Positions 16,130 to 24,436 of a DNA stretch of 64,000 nucleotides are shown in pieces; position 1 is the first letter of the stretch; each line of letters opens with the position of its first letter. Origin of the DNA: Halorubrum cibi (lineage in GTDB: Archaea; Halobacteriota; Halobacteria; Halobacteriales; Haloferacaceae); the NCBI RefSeq assembly GCF_900182635.1, contig NZ_FXTD01000007.1, positions 1-64,000 on the forward strand. Reading direction: 5' to 3'. The notes beneath the pieces were generated by a model. It was given only the letters and a program-made list of their open reading frames with translations, ran no database searches and was not told where the DNA came from. The translations under genes were made by a program, and so were the position numbers.

Positions 16130-16147
16130 GTATACGAGATCGTATAC
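16130..16147. promoter_or_regulatory. GTATAC-N6-GTATAC site 3
   Basis: GTATACGAGATCGTATAC, same 12-bp half-site spacing, 46 bp beyond the 3' end of the aryl-CoA ligase gene. Confidence 0.6.
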
Positions 16148-16192
16148 GCGCACCTGGCGGGCGAAACGAGAAAACGGCGGAACGAGAGCCGA

Positions 16193-17815
16193 CTACTCGC
16201 GCAGTTCCTTCCGGCGGATCTTGCCCGTCTCGGTCCGGGGCAGTTCCGTGACGAACTCGACCGCACGCGGATACTTGTACGGAGCCAGCGTGTTCTTCAC
16301 GTGGTTCTGGATCTCCTCGACGAGCTCGTCGTCGCCGGTCGTCCCCTCGGTCGTGACGACGAACGCCTTCACGATCTCGCCGCGCTGCTCGTGGGGCGCG
16401 CCCACGACGGCGACCTCGGCGACGGCCTCGTGTTCCTCCACGACGGCTTCGACCTCCGGGCCGGGGATGTTGTAGCCGCTGGAGACGATGAGGTCGTCCG
16501 CACGCGACTTGTACTCCAGCCGGCCGTCCTCCCGCTGGACGAAGATGTCGCCGGGGAACGACCAGCCGTCCTCGACCGCCTCGTCCTGCTTCTCCGGACG
16601 GTTCCAGTACTCGATGCCGGTCGGCCCGCGGACCGCGAGCATCCCCGGCTCGCCGCGCTCGCACTCCTCGCCGGTGTCCGGGTCGACGATCTTACACTCG
16701 TAGCCGGGAACCGGGAACCCGGTCGCCGTCGGGTCGACCTCGCCCTCGTGATGGTGGCTCACGAAGATGTGGAGCATCTCGGTGGTTCCGATCCCGTCGA
16801 GCAGCTTGATCCCGTATTCCTCGCGGAACTGCTCGAACGTCGTCGGCGTCAGCGGCTCGCCGGCGCTCATCCCGACCCGCAGCGAGGAGACGTCGTACTC
16901 GTCGGGCCCGTCGGGGAACTTCGCGAGCATCTGGTTGAACGCTGTCGGGATCGAACACAGCACCGAGATCCCGTGGTTCTCGACCGATTCGAGCAGGTCG
17001 CCCGGGCTCGCGTCCTGCGTCAGGCTCGTGCTCGCGCCGAACCGGAGCGGGAACGTGACGAGGTCGCCGAACCCGTACGCGAACGGCAGCGGCGGGTTGC
17101 CGCCGAACACGTCGTCCTCGGTCGGCTCGAGGCAGTACCGCGCGTACGTGTCCGCCGTCGCGAGCATCTGCCGGTGGGTGTGGATCGCCCCCTTCGGCCG
17201 CCCGGTGGTGCCGCTCGTGTACAGCATCAATGCGAGGTCGTCGCGCTCGGTGTCCGCGGCCTCGAGCTCGGGGCTCGCGGCGTCCATCAGCTCGTCGTAG
17301 CTGTGGTGGTCGTGTTCGATCCCGTTCCGCTCCGCCACGACGACGTCCTCGACGGTGTCGAGGTCGGGCAGCGCCTCGTCCACCTCGTCGAGTAGGTCGT
17401 CGTAGACGACGATCGTGGTCGCCTCGGCGTTGTTGACGATGTACCGAAGCTCCTTGGCGCGGAGCAGCTTCATCGAGGGCATGGCGACGGCCCCGATCTT
17501 CTGGACGGCGAGACACGTGATCACCGGCTCGGGGCGGTTCGGGAACCGCACCAGGACCCGGTCGCCGGACTCGACGCCGAGCTCCCGGAGCGCGTTGCCC
17601 ATCCGGTTGACCCGCTCTTGAAGCTCCTCGTAGGTGATCGTCTCGTCCTCGAAGTAGACGGCGACGTTATCTCCCCGGCCCTCGCGGACGTGGCGATCGA
17701 CGAGCTGGTCCGCGGTGTTGATCTCCCGAGGGTAGTGTGCCTCTGGGATCGGGTATACGTAATCCGGCGAGTCCGATTCGTCTGGCAGGTACTCCGTCGG
17801 GACGTTGGACTGCAT
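16193..17815 (-). CDS. Aryl-CoA ligase (benzoate/2-aminobenzoate-CoA ligase type)
   Basis: The 540-residue AMP-forming acyl-CoA synthetase has the P-loop YTSGTTGRPKG at residues 199-209, the GTTEML and YKSRADDLI motifs, and the C-terminal TGKIRRKE lysine. The PLPFAYGFGDLVTFPLRFGA region resembles 2-aminobenzoate- and benzoate-CoA ligases more than PaaK. It activates an aromatic acid to its CoA thioester, the first step before ring epoxidation. ATG 17815 is preferred over GTG 17833 because CTTAAAT at 17837-17843 lies at leaderless distance. The 3' end faces the palindrome-rich spacer. Confidence 0.9.
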   Translation of the reverse strand: MQSNVPTEYLPDESDSPDYVYPIPEAHYPREINTADQLVDRHVREGRGDNVAVYFEDETITYEELQERVNRMGNALRELGVESGDRVLVRFPNRPEPVITCLAVQKIGAVAMPSMKLLRAKELRYIVNNAEATTIVVYDDLLDEVDEALPDLDTVEDVVVAERNGIEHDHHSYDELMDAASPELEAADTERDDLALMLYTSGTTGRPKGAIHTHRQMLATADTYARYCLEPTEDDVFGGNPPLPFAYGFGDLVTFPLRFGASTSLTQDASPGDLLESVENHGISVLCSIPTAFNQMLAKFPDGPDEYDVSSLRVGMSAGEPLTPTTFEQFREEYGIKLLDGIGTTEMLHIFVSHHHEGEVDPTATGFPVPGYECKIVDPDTGEECERGEPGMLAVRGPTGIEYWNRPEKQDEAVEDGWSFPGDIFVQREDGRLEYKSRADDLIVSSGYNIPGPEVEAVVEEHEAVAEVAVVGAPHEQRGEIVKAFVVTTEGTTGDDELVEEIQNHVKNTLAPYKYPRAVEFVTELPRTETGKIRRKELRE

Positions 17816-17836
17816 CTGTGTGTCTATCCTCACGAT

Positions 17837-17843
17837 CTTAAAT
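17837..17843 (-). promoter_or_regulatory. TATA box of the aryl-CoA ligase gene
   Basis: Reads ATTTAAG on the minus strand, centred about 25 bp upstream of ATG 17815. Confidence 0.5.
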
Positions 17844-17938
17844 GGAATACTTAACGGTTGCTATCCGGTCATTTCTTCGGGAGAGCCGATCGCGTCGTCG
17901 CGAGAGCCGAGACGGTCTGTGCCGTCCCCGTGGCGCGT

Positions 17939-18709
17939 TCAGGTCCAGAATCCGTCGGGGTCGAACGTCCGGATCAGATCGAGTTCCTCCGCCGTCGGTT
18001 CCGGCGTCGTCGTCACCGGTCCCTCCCCGACCTCCGGCGCGGTCCGTACCTCCCACGGGAAGTCCGCGAGCATCGCCTCGCGGTCGACGCCGGGGTGGAC
18101 GCTCCGGAGGAACAGCTCGCCATCGGCGAACCCGAAGGTTGCCTTCGAGGTGACGAGCGCGTCGGGGCCGCCGCCCGGTGCCGGATGATTCTCCCGTCCC
18201 GAGCCGTCGTCGGCGTGTCCCGGGCTCGTGACGTAGTTCACCTCCTCGACGAACCGGCGGGACTCGTGTGGCATCAACAACACCGTTCGCCCGGCCATAC
18301 AGGCGATGTCGCAGGCCCCGCCGCTGCCGGGGAGCCGGATCTCGCGGTCGCCGGCGCGCACCCGGGTCGTGTTCAGGTTGCCGTATCGGTCGACCTCCGC
18401 CCCGCCGAGAAAGCCCACGTCGACGTCCCCGCGCTGGAGCCGGCTCATGATGTCCAACATCCCGGTCGTCGAGACCGCCCGATTCAGGTTCGGGAGGTCA
18501 CACATCGTGTGGATGAAGCCGTCCGCGGGGCCGTCCCGAACCACGCCGCTCTCGTAGACCGCCATCGAGTCGGGCGCGTGGGTGCTGACGGCGACCTGGA
18601 AGGCGATGAGCGGGAGCCGCATCCCCACGAACGCGGTGTCGCCGTCCTCGATCTCGGCGGCGGCCGCGCTCACCATCAGCTCCCGCGGCGCGTACGCCTC
18701 ACTGGCCAT
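17939..18709 (-). CDS. CoA-transferase family I, beta subunit (GctB-like)
   Basis: The 256-residue protein aligns by eye with glutaconate CoA-transferase subunit B: AFVGMRLPLIAFQVA near the N-terminus, the catalytic Glu E53 in VYESG, FLGGAEVDRYGNLNTTR, GSGGACDIACMA and HESRRFVEEVNYVTSPGH. Because E53 is retained, true CoA transfer is expected, unlike the related IpdAB hydrolases. It overlaps subunit A by 11 bp. An alternative activation route for an acid substrate within the island is likely. Confidence 0.88.
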   Translation of the reverse strand: MASEAYAPRELMVSAAAAEIEDGDTAFVGMRLPLIAFQVAVSTHAPDSMAVYESGVVRDGPADGFIHTMCDLPNLNRAVSTTGMLDIMSRLQRGDVDVGFLGGAEVDRYGNLNTTRVRAGDREIRLPGSGGACDIACMAGRTVLLMPHESRRFVEEVNYVTSPGHADDGSGRENHPAPGGGPDALVTSKATFGFADGELFLRSVHPGVDREAMLADFPWEVRTAPEVGEGPVTTTPEPTAEELDLIRTFDPDGFWT

Positions 18710-19595
18710 AGCGCACCTCCGCGGCGACCGTGGGCTCGGTGATCGACAGGTCCGCGTCGACGCCTCGCATGTACTCCTCGCGGTCGTCGACCCCGTAGAC
18801 CCACTCGTCGGCCCACTCATCGAAGGCCGCCTGCGTGTCCGTCGCGCCGTGATAGCGCAGGTAGTACTCGTTGTCGCGGTTGTAGTGGCCCGCCACGGGC
18901 GATGGGTGTGCGCCCCACGGACACTCGACCACCGCTGACACCTGCTCTCTGGTGATCGCGGTCCGGCTCGGGTCGCTGTGGATGGTCTCCGGGTCGACGA
19001 CTTCCTCCGCGGTCACGAGCACGTTCTCGGCCGCGCCGACCGCCGGGCCGACGATCCCCGTGTTCCCCCACAGGTGGACGTCTCCTTCCGGGCTGGCCCG
19101 CTGGGCGTGGACGATCGCCCAGTCCGGCTCGATCGCCGGGACGTACGCCACCTCCTCCCCGCCGAAGGGGTCGGTGCCGGCCTCGAAGCAGTCGCTCTCG
19201 GCGAAGACATCGCTCCCGAGAAGCGACCGGGTGGGGAGGAACGGAACGCCGAGCGCCCCCGCCCGTAACGCGAGCGCGATGCTGAAGTTCGAGTGGTTCT
19301 CGACGTCGATCTCGTCGTTCTCGACGGCCTCTCGGAATCGATAGCCGGTGCCCGCGCTGACGTTCCCGACCCACGCTGCCCGGACCCGCGAGACCGCCCC
19401 GCAGCCGATCAGCTGGTCGAAGAGGAGGTCGCTTATCGGGCCGATCAGCGTGAGGTCGTCTACCCCCTGCCGGGCGAGTTCGTGTCCCGCCGCGAACGGG
19501 ATGGCGTGTTCGAGCGCGAGGCCAGTCGCGACGGAGCTCCCCGGCGGGATCCGCGACACCGCATCGGAGAGTGACTCCGAGGATTCTGCTGACAT
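18699..19595 (-). CDS. CoA-transferase family I, alpha subunit (GctA-like)
   Basis: The 298-residue alpha subunit has the CoA-binding segment IPPGSSVATGLALEHAIPFA, then GAVSRVRAAWVGN and PFGGEEVAYVPAIEPDWAIVH, ending with YLRYHGATDTQAAFDEW. It forms a heterodimer with the overlapping beta subunit. The promoter TATA (19619-19627) is placed for a leaderless transcript and lies back-to-back with that of the ABC importer operon, suggesting co-regulation of uptake and activation. Confidence 0.88.
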   Translation of the reverse strand: MSAESSESLSDAVSRIPPGSSVATGLALEHAIPFAAGHELARQGVDDLTLIGPISDLLFDQLIGCGAVSRVRAAWVGNVSAGTGYRFREAVENDEIDVENHSNFSIALALRAGALGVPFLPTRSLLGSDVFAESDCFEAGTDPFGGEEVAYVPAIEPDWAIVHAQRASPEGDVHLWGNTGIVGPAVGAAENVLVTAEEVVDPETIHSDPSRTAITREQVSAVVECPWGAHPSPVAGHYNRDNEYYLRYHGATDTQAAFDEWADEWVYGVDDREEYMRGVDADLSITEPTVAAEVRYGQ

Positions 19596-19618
19596 GTGCT
19601 CTCACGTCTTCGATCATG

Positions 19619-19627
19619 TTATATAAA
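19619..19627 (-). promoter_or_regulatory. TATA box of the CoA-transferase operon
   Basis: TTTATATAA on the minus strand, centred 27-28 bp upstream of ATG 19595. Confidence 0.6.
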
Positions 19628-19671
19628 TCCCGACGGCGCCGGCGGTCCCGCCGATTATCTGTAACGAAAAA

Positions 19672-19677
19672 TATATA
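19672..19677 (+). promoter_or_regulatory. TATA box of the Liv-type importer operon
   Basis: TATATA in an AAAAATATATAC context, 28 bp upstream of ATG 19702; about 45 bp from the divergent CoA-transferase TATA. Confidence 0.6.
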
Positions 19678-19701
19678 CGGAGCTTCGACGAGAGTGTGGA
19701 T

Positions 19702-20946
19702 ATGTCTCACGACCCAGGGACCAGTACGGGCAGTCGAGGATCCACGAACCGTTCGGTGTCGACGACGTCGCGCCGCCGGTTCCTCGTCAGCGGTGCCGCG
19801 GCGGGGGCGACGGCGCTGGCCGGCTGTGCCGGCGGCGGCGGCAGCGACACTCTCACCGTCGGCCACGTGTTGCCGACCTCGGGGACGTACGCGCTGCTCG
19901 GCGAGAGCATCATGAACGGCTTCGACCTCTACCTCCAGCAGAACGACGGACAGCTGGGCGGCTACGAGGTCGAGACCGTCCAGCGTGACACCGCCGGAGA
20001 GACCGACACGGGCGTTACGATCACCAACGAGTTCCTCGTACAGGAGGGCGTCGACGCGCTGGTCGGTCCCGTCTCGAGCGCGGTCGCGATCGCGATGATG
20101 CAGACGGTTCAACAGGAATCGAGCGCGATCTGGCTCAACGCCAACGCGGGCGACTACCGCGTCACGCAGGACGGCTGTATGGATCTCCACTTCCGGACTT
20201 CCTTCAACGACTGGCAGACGTCGGCCCCGCTGGCCCAGTGGGTGTACGAGAACGTCGCCGACAACGTCGTGTTGTCGTACGCGGACTACGCCTTCGGGCA
20301 GAACTCCAAGAACTTCTTCCAGGAGGCGTTCGAGGAGGCCGGCGGCGAGGTCGTCGGCGAGGTGGCCGCCCCGCTCGGCACCGACGACTACTCGCCGTTC
20401 CTCGGCGACATCGAGAGCAGCGGCGCCGACGCCGCCTTCTCCTTTTTCGCCGGCAGCGACGCGGTCAACTACATCTCGCAGCTCAGCGACTTCGGCCTCG
20501 ACGACGAGCTCACACAGACCGGCAGCGGCTTCCTGCTCTCCGAGGACACCCTGCCCGCACAGGGCGAGGCCGCTCTCGGCAAGTACTCGCTGCTTCACTA
20601 CACCGCGACGAAGGAGACGGACCGGAACCAGACGTTCGTCTCGAACTACAGCGAGGAGCACGACCGCCAGCCGAACGTGTACGCCTGTCAGGGGTACGAC
20701 TCCGCACAGGCGCTCGACATCGCGGCGTCCAACGCGGACTCGACGGACGCGTCCGACCTCGCGTCGGCGCTCTCGGGCGCGGAGCTCGACAGCCCGCGCG
20801 GGGAGTTCAGCTTCGACCCCGACACGAACGAGCCGCTCCAGAGCATGGACGTCCGGGAGGTCGTTCAGGGCGACGACGGCGTGGAAAACGAGGTCGTCGC
20901 GACCATCGACGACATCGAACTCCCCGATTGGGGCTGCTCGCTCTAA
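19702..20946 (+). CDS. ABC importer substrate-binding lipoprotein (branched-chain amino acid/aromatic acid type)
   Basis: The 414-residue protein starts with a Tat signal (SRRRFLVSGAAAGATALAGC) ending in a lipobox whose Cys is C42, so it is exported folded and lipid-anchored. The mature part begins TLTVGHVLPTSGTYALLGE, typical of periplasmic-binding-protein family 6 (LivJ/amide/aromatic acid binders). ATG 19702 fits the TATA spacing; a GTG two codons upstream is less likely. First gene of the importer operon inside an aromatic-degradation island, so an aromatic or aryl-alkanoic acid ligand is inferred. Confidence 0.92.
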   Translation: MSHDPGTSTGSRGSTNRSVSTTSRRRFLVSGAAAGATALAGCAGGGGSDTLTVGHVLPTSGTYALLGESIMNGFDLYLQQNDGQLGGYEVETVQRDTAGETDTGVTITNEFLVQEGVDALVGPVSSAVAIAMMQTVQQESSAIWLNANAGDYRVTQDGCMDLHFRTSFNDWQTSAPLAQWVYENVADNVVLSYADYAFGQNSKNFFQEAFEEAGGEVVGEVAAPLGTDDYSPFLGDIESSGADAAFSFFAGSDAVNYISQLSDFGLDDELTQTGSGFLLSEDTLPAQGEAALGKYSLLHYTATKETDRNQTFVSNYSEEHDRQPNVYACQGYDSAQALDIAASNADSTDASDLASALSGAELDSPRGEFSFDPDTNEPLQSMDVREVVQGDDGVENEVVATIDDIELPDWGCSL

Positions 20947-21012
20947 GTCGATGGTGGGGCCATGGGACCGGTACGGCGACCCGACCGCGTCCGCACACGG
21001 GGGCGATCCCTG

Positions 21013-21891
21013 ATGTTCGTCGAGTTCTCGAGCGTCCTCAGAGCGACCATGCTCGGCGTCCAGCTCGGGATGACGCTCGCGCTCGTCGCCGCCGGACTGA
21101 CGCTCATCTTCGGCATGCTCGACGTGATCAACTTCGCGCACGGCTCGCTGTACATGATGGGCGCGTACCTCGGCGTCACCGTCTCCGCCCAGTTCGGGAG
21201 CTTCTGGCTGGCGCTCCTGATCGCGCCCCTCGCCGTGGGCGTGATCGGCGCGGTCATCGAGGTATTCGGGCTTCGCGCGCTCTACGGCCGGAACCCGCTG
21301 TATCACATCCTGTTGACGTTCGGTCTCGCGGTGATGATCCAAGGACTGGTCGTCGAGATCTGGGGCGGGCAGTCGCTCCGGATAGAGGCGCCAGCGTCGC
21401 TCGCGGGCACGGTCCAGCTCGGGCCGGTGGAGTACCCGGTGTACTGGCTGTTCGTGCTCGCGATCAGCACCCTGCTCATCGCCGCGGTCTGGCTCATGAT
21501 CGACCGGAGCGACCTCGGCATCCTGATGCGCGCGAGCGCGCACGACACCGAAATGGTCGACGCGCTCGGCATCGACGTCTCGAAGGTGTTCACCGGCGTC
21601 TTCGTCTTCGGCGCGGTGCTCGCGGGGGTCGCGGGCGTCCTGTTGGGTGCCTCCCGCTCCGTCAACCCCGGCATGGGGTTCGGCGTCATCATCGAGACGT
21701 TCGTGATCGTCGTCATCGGCGGGCTCGGGAGCTTCAAGGGCGCGGTCTACGCCGCGCTCGCGGTCGGACTCGTCACCGCCTACGGGGCGCTCATCGCGCC
21801 GTCCGTCACGGACATCTTCCTGTTCGCCATGATGGCGGTCGTGCTGATGATCAGACCGAACGGCCTGTTCGGCGCCACGGAGGCCGCGTAG
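21013..21891 (+). CDS. livH: Branched-chain-type ABC transporter permease LivH
   Basis: The roughly 292-residue protein has about eight hydrophobic segments and the LivH signatures LTLIFGMLDVINFAHGSLYM near the N-terminus and IETFVIVVIGGLGSFKGAVY near the C-terminus. I choose ATG 21013 (MFVEFSSVLRATM); an ATG 17 codons upstream (20962) would add a basic leader not typical of the family. It is followed immediately, with no spacer, by livM. Confidence 0.9.
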   Translation: MFVEFSSVLRATMLGVQLGMTLALVAAGLTLIFGMLDVINFAHGSLYMMGAYLGVTVSAQFGSFWLALLIAPLAVGVIGAVIEVFGLRALYGRNPLYHILLTFGLAVMIQGLVVEIWGGQSLRIEAPASLAGTVQLGPVEYPVYWLFVLAISTLLIAAVWLMIDRSDLGILMRASAHDTEMVDALGIDVSKVFTGVFVFGAVLAGVAGVLLGASRSVNPGMGFGVIIETFVIVVIGGLGSFKGAVYAALAVGLVTAYGALIAPSVTDIFLFAMMAVVLMIRPNGLFGATEAA

Positions 21892-22971
21892 ATGAGCCTC
21901 CTCGACGCCTTCGATCCGCGTGAGACCGGGTCGAGCACCGACGGGATCCTCTCGAACCGGGGTCGCTTCGGGATACTCGCGTTGATCGCCGCGCTCGCGG
22001 TTCTGGGGCCGGTCGCGTCGGCGGTTCGGCCGTTCTGGCTGTACCTGCTGATCCAGATCCTCGTGTTCGCGCTGTTGGCGCTCAGCCTCGACTTCGTCTT
22101 CGGGTACGCCGGTCTGCTGTCGTTCGGCCACGCGGCGATGTTCGGGACGGGCGGGTACGCCGCCGCGCTGTTGATCACGCACGTCACCGCCAACGCGCTC
22201 GTCGTGTTGCCGGCGGCGGTCCTCACCGGCGTCGTCGTCGCCGCCTTCATCGGCTGGTTCAGCGTCCGCGCCCGCGGGATCTACTTCGCGATGCTGACGC
22301 TGGCGTTCGCGCAGATCTTCTACGTCATCGCCTTCGCGGACCTGCCGTCGACCCTGCTCGGCGTGGAGACCGTCACCGGCGGCGACAACGGGATCGTCGG
22401 GCTCGCGACGCTCGAGACGTTCGGGCTGCTCGACCTCTCCAACCGGATGAACTACTACTTCCTCACGCTCGGGCTGGTCGCCCTGTCGCTTCTGGCCATC
22501 GTTCGGCTCGCGAACTCACCGTTCGGCCGCGTGCTTCAGGGCGTCCGCGAGAACGAGGACCGGATGGCGTTCATCGGATACGACGTCCGCCGATACAAGG
22601 TGATCGGGTTCGCGATAAGCGGCGGGTTCGCCGGACTCGCCGGCGGCCTATACGTCCCGTTCCAGAGCCTGGCTCAGCCGCAACTGCTCAACTGGACCTT
22701 GAGCGGCGAGCTCGTCGTGATGTTGCTTCTCGGCGGGCTCGGAACCCTGTGGGGCCCAATGCTCGGAGCTGGCGTCGTGGTGCTGCTCGAAGAACAGCTC
22801 AGCGGCTTCGCGGCTTGGGAAGTGATCCTCGGGTCCGTCTTCGTCGTCGTCGTGATCTTCGCGCCCCGGGGGATCGCGGGCGCGCTGGTCTCCCTGTGGG
22901 AGGACCCCGAGGACGCGATCGGAAACGTTCGGGACGCGTTGGCGAACTACCGTGAGAAGGTGATGAAATGA
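21892..22971 (+). CDS. livM: Branched-chain-type ABC transporter permease LivM
   Basis: The 359-residue second permease has about nine hydrophobic segments, LSLDFVFGYAGLLSFGHAAMFG, MLTLAFAQIFYV, and the ATPase-contacting EAA-like loop RVLQGVRENEDRMAFIGYDV. The ATG follows directly after the livH TAG and the end overlaps livG by 4 bp, so the transporter genes are translationally coupled. Confidence 0.92.
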   Translation: MSLLDAFDPRETGSSTDGILSNRGRFGILALIAALAVLGPVASAVRPFWLYLLIQILVFALLALSLDFVFGYAGLLSFGHAAMFGTGGYAAALLITHVTANALVVLPAAVLTGVVVAAFIGWFSVRARGIYFAMLTLAFAQIFYVIAFADLPSTLLGVETVTGGDNGIVGLATLETFGLLDLSNRMNYYFLTLGLVALSLLAIVRLANSPFGRVLQGVRENEDRMAFIGYDVRRYKVIGFAISGGFAGLAGGLYVPFQSLAQPQLLNWTLSGELVVMLLLGGLGTLWGPMLGAGVVVLLEEQLSGFAAWEVILGSVFVVVVIFAPRGIAGALVSLWEDPEDAIGNVRDALANYREKVMK

Positions 22972-23720
22972 GCGACCCGCTGCTCCGCACCGACTCCGTG
23001 ACGAAACGCTTCGGCAAACTAACCGCCGTCAGCGACGTGTCGCTGTCGATCCCGGAGGGGGGAATCAGCTCGATCATCGGTCCGAACGGGGCCGGCAAGA
23101 CCACGCTTTTCAACCTCTTCACCGGCAAGCACGCGCCGACCGAGGGCTCGATCGAGTTCCGCGGCGAGGAGATCGGCGGGCTCTCCCCTCACGAGATCGT
23201 CTCCCGGGGGATCGTCAGGTCCTACCAGATCACGAACTTCTTCTCGGAGCTCTCGGCGCTCGAGAACGTCCGGCTGGCGACCCAGGCGGACCGGACCGGG
23301 TTCGGTCCCGACGACTTCCTGCGGCACCACGCCTCGCTCTCGGACGCGGCCGACGAGGCGGAGGCGGTGTTAGAGCGGGTCGGTCTGCTCGACGTCGCCG
23401 ACCAGACGGCGGCGAACCTCGCGTACGGGCAGCGTCGACACCTCGAGATCGGGATCGCGCTCGCGACCGACCCGGACCTCCTGTTGATGGACGAGCCGAC
23501 CGCCGGGATGGGCCCGGAGCAGACGAACGCGACCGTCTCGCTCATCGAGGACATCGCCGAGGACGCGACGGTCGTCCTCATCGAACACGACATGGACATC
23601 GTCATGAACGTCTCAGAACGGATCGCCGTGATGAACAAAGGCGAACTGATAGCCCGCGGAACGCCGGCGGAGATCAGTGAGAACGAGGCGGTCCAGCGCG
23701 CCTATCTGGGGGGTGAGTGA
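22968..23720 (+). CDS. livG: ABC transporter ATPase LivG
   Basis: The 250-residue ATPase has Walker A GPNGAGKTTLFN, a signature loop LAYGQRRHLEIG, Walker B LLLMDEPTAGM and the switch His in LIEHDMD. The C-terminal tail GTPAEISENEAVQRAYLG is typical of LivG. ATGA overlap with livM. Confidence 0.93.
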   Translation: MSDPLLRTDSVTKRFGKLTAVSDVSLSIPEGGISSIIGPNGAGKTTLFNLFTGKHAPTEGSIEFRGEEIGGLSPHEIVSRGIVRSYQITNFFSELSALENVRLATQADRTGFGPDDFLRHHASLSDAADEAEAVLERVGLLDVADQTAANLAYGQRRHLEIGIALATDPDLLLMDEPTAGMGPEQTNATVSLIEDIAEDATVVLIEHDMDIVMNVSERIAVMNKGELIARGTPAEISENEAVQRAYLGGE

Positions 23721-23721
23721 G

Positions 23722-24435
23722 ATGTCAGAGTTGCTCTCCGTCGACGGGATAGACACCTACTACGGCGAGAGTCACGTCCTGTTCGACGTGTCGCTCTCGG
23801 TCGACGCCGGGGAGGTCGTCGCGCTCGTCGGCCGCAACGGGGCCGGCAAGACCACCACGCTCCGGAGCGTGATGTGTCTCACCCCCGCGGCCGAGGGGAC
23901 GATCGAGATGGACGGCGAGGAGATACAGGACCTCGACCCGCACGACGTGCGCCAACGCGGGATCTCGTGGGTCCCCGAGGAGCGCCGGGTGTTCGGCGGC
24001 CTGACGGTCGCGGAGAACCTGCGGCTGGCCGCCCGTGGCGGCGAGGAGGACCGCACGACGCAGATCGAGCGGGTCTACGAGCGGTTCCCCCGACTCGACG
24101 AGCGTCGCGACCAGCACGCGGGCACGATGAGCGGCGGCGAACAGCAGATGCTCGCGATCGCCCGCGCGCTCGTCGGCCCCGAGACCGACCTGCTGCTCCT
24201 CGACGAGCCGAGCGAGGGGCTCGCACCCCAGATCGTCGAGGACGTGGCGGACATCATCCGGGAACTCAACGACGAGGGGGTCACGGTCCTCCTCGTCGAG
24301 CAGAACGCCGAGATGGCGCTCGGGCTGGCCGACCGCGCGTACGTCATCGAGACGGGCGAGGTGGTCCACGAGTCGCCCGCGACGGAGCTGTTGAACGACC
24401 GCGAGGCGATGGAGACCTACCTCGGGGTGAAGTGA
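23722..24435 (+). CDS. livF: ABC transporter ATPase LivF
   Basis: The 237-residue ATPase has Walker A GRNGAGKTTTLRS, signature MSGGEQQML, Walker B LLLLDEPSEGLAP and VEQNAEMAL as in LivF. It starts 1 bp after the livG stop and is followed 1 bp after its own stop by a crotonase gene, linking uptake and catabolism in one transcription unit. Confidence 0.93.
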   Translation: MSELLSVDGIDTYYGESHVLFDVSLSVDAGEVVALVGRNGAGKTTTLRSVMCLTPAAEGTIEMDGEEIQDLDPHDVRQRGISWVPEERRVFGGLTVAENLRLAARGGEEDRTTQIERVYERFPRLDERRDQHAGTMSGGEQQMLAIARALVGPETDLLLLDEPSEGLAPQIVEDVADIIRELNDEGVTVLLVEQNAEMALGLADRAYVIETGEVVHESPATELLNDREAMETYLGVK

Positions 24436-24436
24436 C

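Larger units (their letters stand above)
15530..16192. other. 663-bp gene-free region rich in operator-like palindromes
   Basis: The region separates two convergent 3' ends (ferredoxin and aryl-CoA ligase), so neither neighbour needs a promoter here. Open frames exist but encode arginine- and serine-rich products unlike the acidic proteome, and none has a family match I recognise. It contains three GTATAC-N6-GTATAC sites and two ~25-bp imperfect palindromes, listed separately, and is lower in GC than the flanks. A small RNA or an unrecognised short gene with its control region is possible. Confidence 0.7.

Noticed and set aside
15599-16266. Short open frames on both strands in the operator-rich spacer (products with VYxIVY-like pieces)
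   Set aside because: The repeated VYxIVY peptide arises because GTATAC-N6-GTATAC keeps frame; products are basic and unlike haloarchaeal proteins.
17752-17757. Another GTATAC inside the aryl-CoA ligase coding region
   Set aside because: Lacks the second GTATAC at the 6-bp spacing, and is within the gene.
18817-22182. 1121-codon open frame on the minus strand
   Set aside because: It runs antisense through the importer genes, is repetitive in Arg/Glu/Gly, and mirrors the high-GC codon pattern of the real genes; only its 5'-distal part overlaps GctA out of frame.
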